The notes beneath the pieces were generated by a model, which was given only the letters and a program-made list of their open reading frames with translations, did not search any database and was not told where the DNA came from. DNA of 17,520 nucleotides from Clostridiales bacterium DTU092. GTDB lineage: Bacteria; Bacillota; Clostridia; Caldicoprobacterales; Caldicoprobacteraceae. The translations under genes were made by a program, and so were the position numbers. The stretch spans positions 9,693 to 27,212 of the forward strand of contig LFTM01000269.1 in assembly GCA_001513505.1 (NCBI GenBank). Direction: 5' to 3'. Within the stretch, counting starts at the first letter, position 1. Every line of letters begins with the position of its first letter. This document shows positions 1 through 6,502 of the stretch, one piece after another.

Positions 1-438
1 ATATTCTCCGGTAGTCAACAGAACACCGTCAACCCGGTTCCCGAGTACCTTAATGGCTTTTACCTCGCCCTGTTTTACATCCAGATTCTCCTGATTTTCC
101 AGCGTCAACTTCATTGAAACATGGTATTTCCTTTTATCGGCCTGCGCCCTTAATGAATGCACAGCAGGACCTTTCCCGGTATTTAACATCCTTATTTGAA
201 TAAAAGTCTTGTCCGTGTTTATTCCTATCTGCCCGCCCAGGGCATCTACTTCCCTGACAAGATGTCCCTTGGAAGTACCGCCTATAGATGGATTGCATGC
301 CAGCATTGCAATCCCTTCCAGGCTTATTGAAAATACCGCTGTTTTACAGTTTAAGCGGGCAGCAGCCAGGGCAGCTTCACATCCGGCATGCCCAGCACCT
401 ATCACTATAACATCATAATAACCAGCATAGAATTCCAT
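1..438 (-). CDS. mnmG: MnmG (GidA), tRNA wobble-uridine modification FAD enzyme, N-terminal part
   Basis: The first 146 codons of MnmG; the rest lies beyond position 1 (the family is about 630 residues). With MnmE it installs the carboxymethylaminomethyl (or aminomethyl) group at C5 of the wobble uridine (U34) of certain tRNAs, using FAD, NADH, a folate donor and GTP hydrolysis by MnmE. Visible directly: the N-terminal FAD-binding Rossmann motif VIGAGHAGCEAALAAAR (about residues 11-27), then the family signature CNPSIGG followed by KGHLVREVDALGG, and a conserved MLNTGKGPAV stretch. The ATG at 436-438 is preceded by AGAGGGA at good spacing. Only 12 nt separate it from the mnmE stop, so the two partners are cotranscribed. 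Identification is secure; the C-terminal tRNA-binding part cannot be seen. Confidence 0.97.
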   Translation of the reverse strand, partial: MEFYAGYYDVIVIGAGHAGCEAALAAARLNCKTAVFSISLEGIAMLACNPSIGGTSKGHLVREVDALGGQIGINTDKTFIQIRMLNTGKGPAVHSLRAQADKRKYHVSMKLTLENQENLDVKQGEVKAIKVLGNRVDGVLLTTGEY

Positions 439-450
439 AGCCAATTCCCT

Positions 451-1833
451 CTACTTTCCCAAACAAAACTCGGAAAAAATTTTATCCAGGAGATCTTCCG
501 TCACCGTTTCTCCGGTAATAGTACCCATTGCGTCACATGCTTCTCTTACATCAATTGATACAAGATCAAGCGGTATGTCTTTTTCCAATGCAGATAAAGC
601 CTCTTCTATATGTTCCCTGGCTCTGATAAGGGCCTCCTGATGCCGTAAATTTGTTATAAGCACTTCATCCTGTGCCAAAACTTTTCCTCCCATTACCATA
701 TCATGAATACAATCTTCAACGTCTGAAATACCTTTGCCAAGTTTTACGGAAGTCTTAATTACAGGTGCATTTCCAATATGATCATTAATAGCCTGTAAAT
801 CTATAACCATGGGATTATCCATCTTATTAAGCACCACAATCTTTTTTTTATCCTTTATATCTTCTGCAATTTCCAGGTCATCGTCATCATAGGGTCTGGA
901 CGCATCCATCACCCAGAGAATCAAATCCGCTTCCTGTATACTTTGTTTGGATCTTTTTATCCCTATGTCCTCAATAATATCCGTTGCTCTTCTTATCCCT
1001 GCGGTATCAAGAATTCTTACCAGTACCCCCTTTATATCGAGGGACTCTTCTATAACATCCCGGGTAGTACCGGGTATATCGGTGACGATTGCCCGGTTTT
1101 CTCTTAACAGAGCATTCAAAAGAGAAGATTTACCTACATTTGGTTTTCCGACAATAACGACTTTTATCCCCTGCCGTATGAGCTTTCCCTGTTCAGCAGT
1201 ACTCAAAAGCCTGTCAATCTCCTCTATCAGGAAAGTAAACCTCTCTGCATACTGTTCTTTGTCAACCTCTTCGATATCCTCCTCAGGATAATCAATTGTA
1301 ACCTCAATCCTGGCCATTATATCAATTAAATTCTCTCTCATTTCCCGAATTTTGGATGACAGTGCCCCCTCCATTTGTAATAAAGAGGTCTTTGCAGCTG
1401 ATTCGGTTTTTGCACATATTAAATCCATTACGCCTTCAGCCTGGGCCAGATCTATCCTCCCATTCAAAAAAGCCCGTTTTGTAAATTCACCGGGTTCGGC
1501 CAGTCTGGCTCCGTGCTGTATGGCAATCTTCAATATTTTACGCAGGGGTATAATTCCCCCATGACAGTGAATTTCTGCAATATCCTCTTTTGTATATGAA
1601 TTAGGTGCCCGCATAATGACCATAAGAACTTCGTCCACAGTATTTCCTTCACTATCTACGATCTTGCCATAGTTAAAGTACCTGTTCTTAAAATATTCTA
1701 ATTTTTTATTATTTTTCGTCCTGAACATATTCCCTGCAATCTCGAGGGCCCTGTTTCCGCTCATTCGGACGATACCTATACCCCCTACACCAATAGGCGT
1801 AGATATTGCGGCAATTGTATCTTCCATCAGCAT
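451..1833 (-). CDS. mnmE: MnmE (TrmE), tRNA modification GTPase
   Basis: 460 residues, full family length. K-loop-activated GTPase that works with MnmG on U34 of tRNA. Seen in order: the N-terminal folate-binding, dimerising domain (DTIAAISTPIGVGGIGIVRMSG, residues 5-26), an alpha-helical central domain split by a Ras-like G domain with G1 GKPNVGKSS (229-237), G2 TTRD (256-259), G3 DTAG (276-279) and G4 NKMD (336-339), and the C-terminal FCLGK with the conserved Cys457 four residues from the end. Start choice: two ATGs lie two codons apart (1833 and 1827); GAAGGAAG is better spaced for the first. The homologous block starts MEDTIA, so the second is possible. It lies 12 nt ahead of mnmG and 169 nt beyond jag, with a hairpin in that gap, so it may be partly uncoupled from the rpmH-jag transcript. 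Confidence 0.98.
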   Translation of the reverse strand: MLMEDTIAAISTPIGVGGIGIVRMSGNRALEIAGNMFRTKNNKKLEYFKNRYFNYGKIVDSEGNTVDEVLMVIMRAPNSYTKEDIAEIHCHGGIIPLRKILKIAIQHGARLAEPGEFTKRAFLNGRIDLAQAEGVMDLICAKTESAAKTSLLQMEGALSSKIREMRENLIDIMARIEVTIDYPEEDIEEVDKEQYAERFTFLIEEIDRLLSTAEQGKLIRQGIKVVIVGKPNVGKSSLLNALLRENRAIVTDIPGTTRDVIEESLDIKGVLVRILDTAGIRRATDIIEDIGIKRSKQSIQEADLILWVMDASRPYDDDDLEIAEDIKDKKKIVVLNKMDNPMVIDLQAINDHIGNAPVIKTSVKLGKGISDVEDCIHDMVMGGKVLAQDEVLITNLRHQEALIRAREHIEEALSALEKDIPLDLVSIDVREACDAMGTITGETVTEDLLDKIFSEFCLGK

Positions 1834-1956
1834 ATTTTGTGTACCACTTCCTTCTTGTTATCAAACTTTTCGCAGTCATATTATAAACAGGTAAGGTTAT
1901 ATTCTATCCATTTCCATCGTAATTTCAATATGTTTTAAATAATCATTAAAAATAAT

Positions 1957-1984
1957 ATTAACCCAGTATCGCTACTGGGTTAAT
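1957..1984 (-). terminator. Terminator-like hairpin after jag, GNRA tetraloop
   Basis: A perfect 12-bp inverted repeat (1957-1968 with 1973-1984; core TTAACCCAGTA/TACTGGGTTAA) closes on four bases. Read on the minus strand, the direction of jag transcription, the loop is GCGA, a GNRA tetraloop, and the stem is followed by the AT-rich run TATTATTTTTAATG. It starts 18 nt past the jag stop codon. The U tract is interrupted, so termination is probably partial, which would let mnmE-mnmG be read at a lower level from the upstream promoter. Confidence 0.6.
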
Positions 1985-2002
1985 TAAAAGGTGACAACGA
2001 TA

Positions 2003-2620
2003 TTATTTTAATTTTATCACAACTTTACGATATGGTTCATCTCCTTCACTGTATGTTATAACATGGGGATGATTCTGGAGTGTGGAATGAATAATGCGCC
2101 TCTCATATGGATTCATCGGCTCCAGTACGATACTCCTTTTTGTTCTCTGTACCTTGTTCGCCAGACGTTTTGCCAGCCTTCTTAAAGTCTCTTCTCTTTT
2201 GCTTCGGTATTCTTCAGTATCTATAACAATTCGCTTGTATTCATCATTGTTTTTATTTACAGCAAGATTGGTCAAATACTGAAGTGCATCCAGGGTTTCG
2301 CCTCTGTATCCAATGAGTAAACCCATATTATCTCCGCTCAAATGAACCATTATTTTAGAATCTTCTTCTTTAATTGCAATTTTAGCTTCAACGTCCATAA
2401 ATTCGAAAAGTTTTGATAAAAAATCTTTTACCTCGTCTTTGATGTCACTCTTTATAGTTGCTCTAATTTTAGCATTTTTCCCGCCAATTATTCCAAAAAG
2501 CCGTCTTTCCGGCTGTTCAATTATCTCTATATCTAAATTATCCCTTCTAACACCCAATTGCGCTACAGCCATCAATATAGCTTCTTCAACGGTTCTACCA
2601 GAAGTCTCCACGCTTTTCAC
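2003..2620 (-). CDS. jag: Jag (KhpB/EloR), KH-R3H RNA-binding protein
   Basis: 205 residues. A cytoplasmic RNA-binding protein encoded with YidC/SpoIIIJ in Gram-positive bacteria; family members pair with KhpA and affect cell elongation and small-RNA-type regulation in streptococci and clostridia. Three regions are visible: the Jag_N domain (residues 1-52; SGRTVEEAILMAVAQLG then RRLFGIIGGKNAKIR), a KH domain with its GxxG loop as GYRG (104-107), and a C-terminal R3H domain with R174...H178 in NPYERRIIH followed by HPHVITYSEGDEPYRKV. The start is GTG at 2618-2620 with AGAAGGTG seven bases upstream. The yidC stop overlaps it by four bases (GTGA), so translation is probably coupled. A cellular role in this organism is inferred only from the family. 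Confidence 0.96.
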   Translation of the reverse strand: MKSVETSGRTVEEAILMAVAQLGVRRDNLDIEIIEQPERRLFGIIGGKNAKIRATIKSDIKDEVKDFLSKLFEFMDVEAKIAIKEEDSKIMVHLSGDNMGLLIGYRGETLDALQYLTNLAVNKNNDEYKRIVIDTEEYRSKREETLRRLAKRLANKVQRTKRSIVLEPMNPYERRIIHSTLQNHPHVITYSEGDEPYRKVVIKLK

Positions 2621-3639
2621 GTTTTTGCACCTTCTTTCTCAGGCTGATTTAAATGATTATATATAAATTGCTGAACAATTTGAAAGATATTGCTTGTTAT
2701 CCAGTAAATACCGAACGCGGCTGTATACATAGATGTAAACCATACCGACAGTATAGGGAATATAGTTGTAAATCCCTTTGTCTGCTCATTGTTCCCGGAA
2801 GGATTTGCAATTTTACCCTGATAATATGAGGTAATACCGGCAAGGACAGGGAGTATAAAAACACCATTCCAAACACCGGAGAAAAAGTCTATACGCTTTC
2901 CGGACACGCTAACCAAAGGTGAATCAGCAATCCATATATTCCTTATCCATAAAAATCTGAAAGAACTGTAATTGGAAGTCTGTAAAAATTGGTATACTTC
3001 CTGATCGCTTATTTTATTGATTGCATTTACCAGTAAGTCTATATTTTCACTTCCAGCTACTTCTTTTAATTTTTCAATTATAGGTAAATCAGTCCTTATA
3101 AACAGTTGAGGAAGAATATCAGAGAAATTCCCTCTAATCTCTGCTGATTTGTCTACTACTTCTTTTATTTGGTCAAGAACAGGAACAATTGAAGGTTCGT
3201 ATTGATTCAACAGTTCCATAAAAAATTCTCCCAGTGCAACACTTGCAATCTGTCTTAAAGCGGCAAATAAAGCAAAAAATATGGGGAGCTGTAACAGTAA
3301 AGGAAGACAACCGCCAAGCGGGTTTATTCCATGTTTTTGATATAATTCAGCTGTTTTTCTGTTTCTTTTCTCGGGATCATTTTTATATTTTTCATTTATT
3401 CTATCCATTTCCGGTTTTATTTCATTAATTTTTCTTGTAGAAGCTCTGCCCTTCAAATCAAGGGGCAAAAGCGCAAATCTCATTAATATGGTAAACAAAA
3501 TCACTGAAAGACCGTAATTGTTAGTCACATTATTTATAAGCGTCAAAATGTAACCCAGAAAATTTACAAATGATCCCCATAAGCCTGGGTTAGCAGCCTG
3601 AATAACGACAACATTTTCAAATAGTATAAACTGCACCAT
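2617..3639 (-). CDS. yidC: YidC/Oxa1/SpoIIIJ membrane protein insertase
   Basis: 340 residues from ATG 3639; an upstream in-frame GTG (3657) has no good ribosome binding site and I rejected it. It inserts proteins into the cytoplasmic membrane alone or with Sec. Visible: the conserved positively charged groove residue Arg54 in LFTILMRFALLPLD, a cytoplasmic charged hairpin (about 62-105, rich in K/E/R), NPLGGCLPLLLQLPIFFALFAALRQ (106-130) as a transmembrane segment, and FILPVLAGITSYYQGK plus FTSMYTAAFGIYWITSNIFQ near the C-terminus. No lipobox Cys is seen at the N-terminus, unlike Bacillus SpoIIIJ. Between ALRQ130 and FLWIRNIW (229) lies about 95 residues of soluble sequence, far longer than the short loop of Bacillus paralogues. 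It starts 21 nt after yidD and overlaps jag by 4 nt. Confidence 0.96.
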   Translation of the reverse strand: MVQFILFENVVVIQAANPGLWGSFVNFLGYILTLINNVTNNYGLSVILFTILMRFALLPLDLKGRASTRKINEIKPEMDRINEKYKNDPEKRNRKTAELYQKHGINPLGGCLPLLLQLPIFFALFAALRQIASVALGEFFMELLNQYEPSIVPVLDQIKEVVDKSAEIRGNFSDILPQLFIRTDLPIIEKLKEVAGSENIDLLVNAINKISDQEVYQFLQTSNYSSFRFLWIRNIWIADSPLVSVSGKRIDFFSGVWNGVFILPVLAGITSYYQGKIANPSGNNEQTKGFTTIFPILSVWFTSMYTAAFGIYWITSNIFQIVQQFIYNHLNQPEKEGAKT

Positions 3640-3660
3640 TATTTTTTCTACCCCCACTAT

Positions 3661-3897
3661 TTACTCTAACGGGTCATATCCACCCGGATGAAAAGGATGG
3701 CATCTTGATATTCTTTTTATTCCCATACTCAAACCTTTTAAAACACCATACTTTTCCAAAGCCTGTACAGTATATTGAGAACACGTAGGATAAAATCTGC
3801 AACTTTTGGGCAATGCAGGGGAAATAACCGTCTGGTATACTTTAATAATCCAAATTATCAATACACTCAGTAATCTATTTACACGGACCCGATACAA
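3661..3897 (-). CDS. yidD: YidD, membrane protein insertion efficiency factor
   Basis: 78 residues. A small inner-face membrane-associated protein that assists YidC-dependent insertion. The family block is unmistakable: an N-terminal amphipathic or hydrophobic helix (LLSVLIIWIIKVYQ), ISPALPKSCRFYPTCSQY with three conserved cysteines, a GxxxGxxRISRCHPF motif, and C-terminal HPGGYDPLE. The start appears to be TTG at 3895-3897: AAAGGAG lies nine bases upstream and no in-frame ATG or GTG exists nearby. That ribosome binding site is inside the last codons of rnpA, whose stop ends one base before the TTG, so translation of the two is tightly linked. Confidence 0.95.
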   Translation of the reverse strand: MYRVRVNRLLSVLIIWIIKVYQTVISPALPKSCRFYPTCSQYTVQALEKYGVLKGLSMGIKRISRCHPFHPGGYDPLE

Positions 3898-3898
3898 C

Positions 3899-4243
3899 TT
3901 AATTCGTCTCCTTTAAAAGCCGCGCTCTTTTCAATAAGTCATCAACCGCATTCTCCATCACCGAAAAATCTATATTTCGCGCATTCTGACGTACGATAAA
4001 TATCAAATCATACCCATCTTTTACATGAGGAATCCTATGACGATAAATTTCCCTTAACTGTCGTTTAATCCTGTTTCTTCTAACCGATTTCCCGTATTTT
4101 TTACTTACAGTAAACCCCGCTCGCGTAACCGGCAGTCCTGATCTGCGATAAACCAAAACAAAATATGCATTGGCTATTGATCTGCCTTTTTTATAAGTAC
4201 GATTAAAATCCGCTCTTTTGCGTAGTCTGTAAATCTTTTTCAC
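3899..4243 (-). CDS. rnpA: RnpA, protein component of RNase P
   Basis: 114 residues, normal family length. It binds the catalytic P RNA and helps it recognise and cleave the 5' leader of precursor tRNAs. The basic N-terminus (MKKIYRLRKRADFNRTYKKG) and the RNR signature GKSVRRNRIKRQLRE (about residues 51-65) are directly visible, with the usual aromatic and basic RNA-binding residues around them. The start is GTG at 4241-4243, preceded by GGAGAGG. It lies 66 nt after rpmH with a small hairpin in between and runs directly into yidD. The rnpB RNA is not in this window. Confidence 0.97.
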   Translation of the reverse strand: MKKIYRLRKRADFNRTYKKGRSIANAYFVLVYRRSGLPVTRAGFTVSKKYGKSVRRNRIKRQLREIYRHRIPHVKDGYDLIFIVRQNARNIDFSVMENAVDDLLKRARLLKETN

Positions 4244-4289
4244 ACCGTTTCCTCTCCAGGAATAAACTGGGCACTATCAACTGCGATAA

Positions 4290-4311
4290 AAGGCCACCTC
4301 TCAGCGGCCTT
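4290..4311 (-). terminator. Small hairpin between rpmH and rnpA (possible attenuator)
   Basis: On the minus strand AAGGCC pairs with GGCCTT, with one further G-U and one C-G pair inside, closing on a six-base loop. It overlaps the rpmH stop codon and is followed by only four U residues before the sequence returns to mixed bases. A short U tract suggests partial termination or an RNA processing/stability element, which would fit the need for far more L34 than RnpA. Function is inference. Confidence 0.45.
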
Positions 4312-4444
4312 ATGCTGTTAATACCTTTCTTCCCTTTTTTCTCCTTCGTTTAATTATCAAACGACCACTTCTTGTACTCATTCTTTTTCTGAATCCATGT
4401 TCTCTTTTTCTTCGCCTGATTTTTGGCTGATACGTTCTTTTCAT
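4310..4444 (-). CDS. rpmH: Ribosomal protein bL34
   Basis: 44 residues, found by reading the minus strand. The product begins MKRTYQPKIRRRKREHGF, continues RKRMSTRSGR and ends RRRKKGRKVLTA, the canonical very basic L34 sequence of the large ribosomal subunit. The ATG at 4442-4444 has AAGGAGG about seven bases upstream. It is the first gene of the rpmH-rnpA-yidD-yidC-jag transcript and is preceded by a roughly 165-nt leader from the promoter at 4616-4645. Confidence 0.98.
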   Translation of the reverse strand: MKRTYQPKIRRRKREHGFRKRMSTRSGRLIIKRRRKKGRKVLTA

Positions 4445-4609
4445 GTCTTATCCTCCTTCCTTACATAAAGCTTTTACGAGTTGCTTGGATTAATGAATAA
4501 AATGGATTATTTCCTTTATCCAGGAAAAACTTAAACCGATTCAGGACTGCTTAATCGCATCCATCCGAAGTTTTCCTCGTAAAAACCCTGCTTTGTCCTC
4601 CTTTGTTAC
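4445..4609 (-). promoter_or_regulatory. Long rpmH 5' leader with orphan Shine-Dalgarno
   Basis: The leader between the predicted transcription start (about 4609) and the rpmH ATG is about 165 nt. A perfect AAAGGAGG (4597-4604) lies within roughly five to twelve bases of the predicted 5' end but has no ATG, GTG or TTG at a usable distance after it. Further in, a seven-codon reading frame (ATG at 4562-4564, stop at 4541-4543) follows a weak GAGG. The normal rpmH ribosome binding site is at the 3' end. What is seen is the sequence; a stabilising or regulatory role is inference. Confidence 0.4.
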
Positions 4610-4615
4610 CTTAGT

Positions 4616-4645
4616 ATTATAAGCGAAACTTCAGCGGCATGTCAA
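4616..4645 (-). promoter_or_regulatory. Sigma-A promoter of rpmH operon
   Basis: On the minus strand a perfect -35 TTGACA (4640-4645) and a perfect -10 TATAAT (4616-4621) are separated by 18 bases. It points at rpmH and away from the origin and is the strongest promoter-like sequence in the window, as expected for a ribosomal protein operon. Confidence 0.85.
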
Positions 4646-4668
4646 GAAAACAAAACACAACTCATTGA

Positions 4669-4846
4669 TTATCCACAAAGAATCTGATATTATATATTTG
4701 CTGTTGATAACTTTGTTATGTATTTATTTATATAATAAGGAAGAAAAATTTTTAGTTATACACATTCTGTGGATAACTTTGTGTATAACTTGCAGGTTTT
4801 GATTGTTAAATTTTCATATTATCGGTTTTTTTCCACCTGTGAATAA
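4669..4846. other. oriC: oriC1: DnaA-box cluster upstream of dnaA
   Basis: The gene-free 4445-4980 stretch holds the rpmH leader and promoter, this box cluster and the AT-rich dnaA promoter region. Boxes matching TTATNCACA exactly: 4669-4677 (plus, TTATCCACA), 4756-4764 (plus, TTATACACA), 4768-4776 (minus, TTATCCACA), 4780-4788 (minus, TTATACACA), 4838-4846 (minus, TTATTCACA). A one-mismatch box (TTATCAACA, minus) is at 4702-4710. The middle three start exactly 12 bp apart, and the outer two of them form a perfect 11-bp inverted repeat (4754-4764 with 4780-4790). By analogy with Bacillus this is the incC/oriC1 part of a bipartite origin and also a likely site of dnaA autoregulation. Confidence 0.9.
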
Positions 4847-4854
4847 TGTTAACA

Positions 4855-4945
4855 ACTTTTTATCAAGTTTATATATTTTTTATTTTACCTTTTCAAGGTT
4901 ATTTTACTATATATTATTCTAAAATACGGAAAAAATAAAATTTAG
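4855..4945. promoter_or_regulatory. AT-rich dnaA promoter region with inverted repeat
   Basis: About 90 bases of very AT-rich DNA lie between the last oriC1 box and the dnaA ribosome binding site. A weak candidate promoter is TTTACC (4884-4889) with TATATA (4908-4913) at 18-base spacing. A 13-base inverted repeat, ACCTT-TTC-AAGGT (4887-4899), overlaps the candidate -35. The region could also melt readily. Exact start site and any operator are not determined from sequence. Confidence 0.35.
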
Positions 4946-4980
4946 AAGGTTTTCCCACATTCTTTAGGAGGTTTTTATTT

Positions 4981-6312
4981 ATGGACAAGAATATTAATGA
5001 CATTTGGCAAAAAACCCTGCAAAATCTTAAAACTCAGCTATCTGACGTTAGTTTTGACACCTGGATTAGGGTAATCCAGCCGTTAACAATAAAAGACAAT
5101 GAAATAGTACTCAGTGTCCCAAACGAATTTACAAAGAATATCCTACAGTCACGTTACATAGATACGATATCAGGTTCGTTGAAAGAAGTGATCGGAAGTC
5201 CTGTCTTTATTAATTTTATTCTAGAAAATGAAGTTGACTCATTCCTTGAGACAATGAGTCCGAAGGACATGGATAACAACCACATACATAGCGTATTAAA
5301 TCCAAAATATACGTTTGATACATTTGTGGTGGGCAACAGCAACAGGTTTGCTCATGCAGCCTGTCTGGCAGTTGCTGAAGCACCGGCAAAAGCCTATAAC
5401 CCCTTATTCATATATGGCGGAGTGGGACTGGGCAAAACCCATCTTATGCATGCCATAGGACATTTTATTTTGGACAATAATCCTAATGCTAAAGTACTTT
5501 ATGTTACATCAGAAAAATTTACTAACGAATTGATTAACTCTATCCGGGATGATAAAAATGTAGAGTTCCGCAACCGGTACCGTACCATCGATGTACTGTT
5601 AATCGACGATATTCAGTTTATTGCCGGAAAAGAGAGAACGCAGGAAGAATTTTTCCATACATTTAATGCACTGCACGAAGCAAATAAGCAGATTATTATA
5701 TCCAGCGACCGTCCACCCAAAGAAATTCCAACCCTTGAGGACAGATTACGTTCCAGGTTTGAATGGGGATTGATTGCCGACATCCAGCCCCCGGATCTTG
5801 AAACCAGAATTGCTATTTTGAAGAAAAAGGCTGAACTCGAAGACTTAGAAATAGATGATGAAATACTCCTTTTTATTGCAAAAAGAATCGAATCCAATAT
5901 AAGGGAACTTGAGGGAGCATTAATAAGGATTATGGCTTATGCCTCTCTGACAAACAATAAATTAAGTCTTTCAATAGCAGACGAAGCATTAAAAGATATA
6001 CTTTCCAACAACCAGCCCAGGGAAATAACAATTCCTTTAATACAGCAGGTTGTTGCACAGCATTTTGATCTCAAAGTAGAAGATTTTAAGTCCAAAAAGA
6101 GGAGCAGGCCAATTGCATTTCCCAGGCAGATTGCAATGTATTTAAGCAGAATACTTACAGACCAGTCGCTGCCCAAGATTGGCGAGGAATTTGGCGGACG
6201 GGATCATACAACTGTCATCCATGCACACGATAAGATAGAAAAGGAAATGCAAAGTAACAGTCAGCTAAGAAATACAATCGATGAACTGATTAAAAAAGTA
6301 AAGGAAAACTAA
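4981..6312 (+). CDS. dnaA: DnaA, chromosomal replication initiator
   Basis: 443 residues, normal length. Binds DnaA boxes, oligomerises with ATP and opens the origin. Seen in order: domain I (1-80; contains the W29 region FDTWIRVIQPL), a short variable linker (about 85-108), the AAA+ core with Walker A GGVGLGKT (146-153), Walker B LLIDD (206-210), the Arg-finger box DRLRSRFEWG (254-263) and sensor 2 NIRELEGAL (306-314), and domain IV with the DnaA signature GGRDHTTVIHAHDKI (405-419) that reads the box. AGGAGGT at 4966-4972 sits eight bases before the ATG. It is flanked on both sides by clusters of its own binding sites, which implies autoregulation. Confidence 0.99.
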   Translation: MDKNINDIWQKTLQNLKTQLSDVSFDTWIRVIQPLTIKDNEIVLSVPNEFTKNILQSRYIDTISGSLKEVIGSPVFINFILENEVDSFLETMSPKDMDNNHIHSVLNPKYTFDTFVVGNSNRFAHAACLAVAEAPAKAYNPLFIYGGVGLGKTHLMHAIGHFILDNNPNAKVLYVTSEKFTNELINSIRDDKNVEFRNRYRTIDVLLIDDIQFIAGKERTQEEFFHTFNALHEANKQIIISSDRPPKEIPTLEDRLRSRFEWGLIADIQPPDLETRIAILKKKAELEDLEIDDEILLFIAKRIESNIRELEGALIRIMAYASLTNNKLSLSIADEALKDILSNNQPREITIPLIQQVVAQHFDLKVEDFKSKKRSRPIAFPRQIAMYLSRILTDQSLPKIGEEFGGRDHTTVIHAHDKIEKEMQSNSQLRNTIDELIKKVKEN

Positions 6313-6316
6313 TTAC

Positions 6317-6440
6317 TTATCCACACTTAGTGTTGACAAACGGTGGAAACTTTAAGTGGAAAGGCACAAATTATCCCCATATTATCCACATCGTGTTTGT
6401 GGATTTTACGCCTTTCGACATAATAATCCACATGTTCACA
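6317..6440. other. oriC: oriC2: DnaA-box cluster between dnaA and dnaN
   Basis: The 190-base gap between dnaA and dnaN carries, on the plus strand, TTATCCACA at 6317-6325 and 6382-6390 (both perfect), TTATCCCCA at 6371-6379 and TAATCCACA at 6424-6432 (one mismatch each) and ATGTTCACA at 6432-6440 (two mismatches, abutting the previous box). A weaker minus-strand match (AAATCCACA) is at 6398-6406. In Bacillus subtilis the equivalent position holds the box cluster that loads DnaA next to the unwinding element, and the same layout is seen here. Confidence 0.9.
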
Positions 6441-6480
6441 ACAACTACTACTACTGTTACTACTACCTATTAATTATATT
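6441..6480 (+). other. DnaA-trio array and AT-rich unwinding element
   Basis: Immediately after the two abutting boxes comes a run read as CTA CTA CTA CTG TTA CTA CTA (6445-6465), then ATTAATTATATT. On the complementary strand this is 3'-GAT repeated, with one AAT, the form described for DnaA-trios of the bacterial basal origin unwinding system. The spacing (boxes, then triplets, then AT-rich DNA, then dnaN) matches that architecture. It ends about 11 bases before the dnaN ribosome binding site. Confidence 0.75.
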
Positions 6481-6502
6481 CATCAACTATAGGAGGTATG
6501 TC

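Noticed and set aside
1875..1890. TATAAT on the minus strand upstream of mnmE as a promoter
   Set aside because: No -35 resembling TTGACA at 16-18 bases and no extended -10 TG at the right place; in such AT-rich DNA a lone TATAAT is expected by chance.
3640..3657. GTG at 3657 as the yidC start
   Set aside because: No Shine-Dalgarno before it; the ATG at 3639 has a G-rich stretch upstream at plausible spacing.
6356..6502. In-frame 49-codon N-terminal extension of dnaN
   Set aside because: It is the oriC2 box cluster and triplet run in translation (Tyr/Asn-rich), does not resemble clamp sequence, and a perfect AGGAGGT precedes the ATG at 6503.
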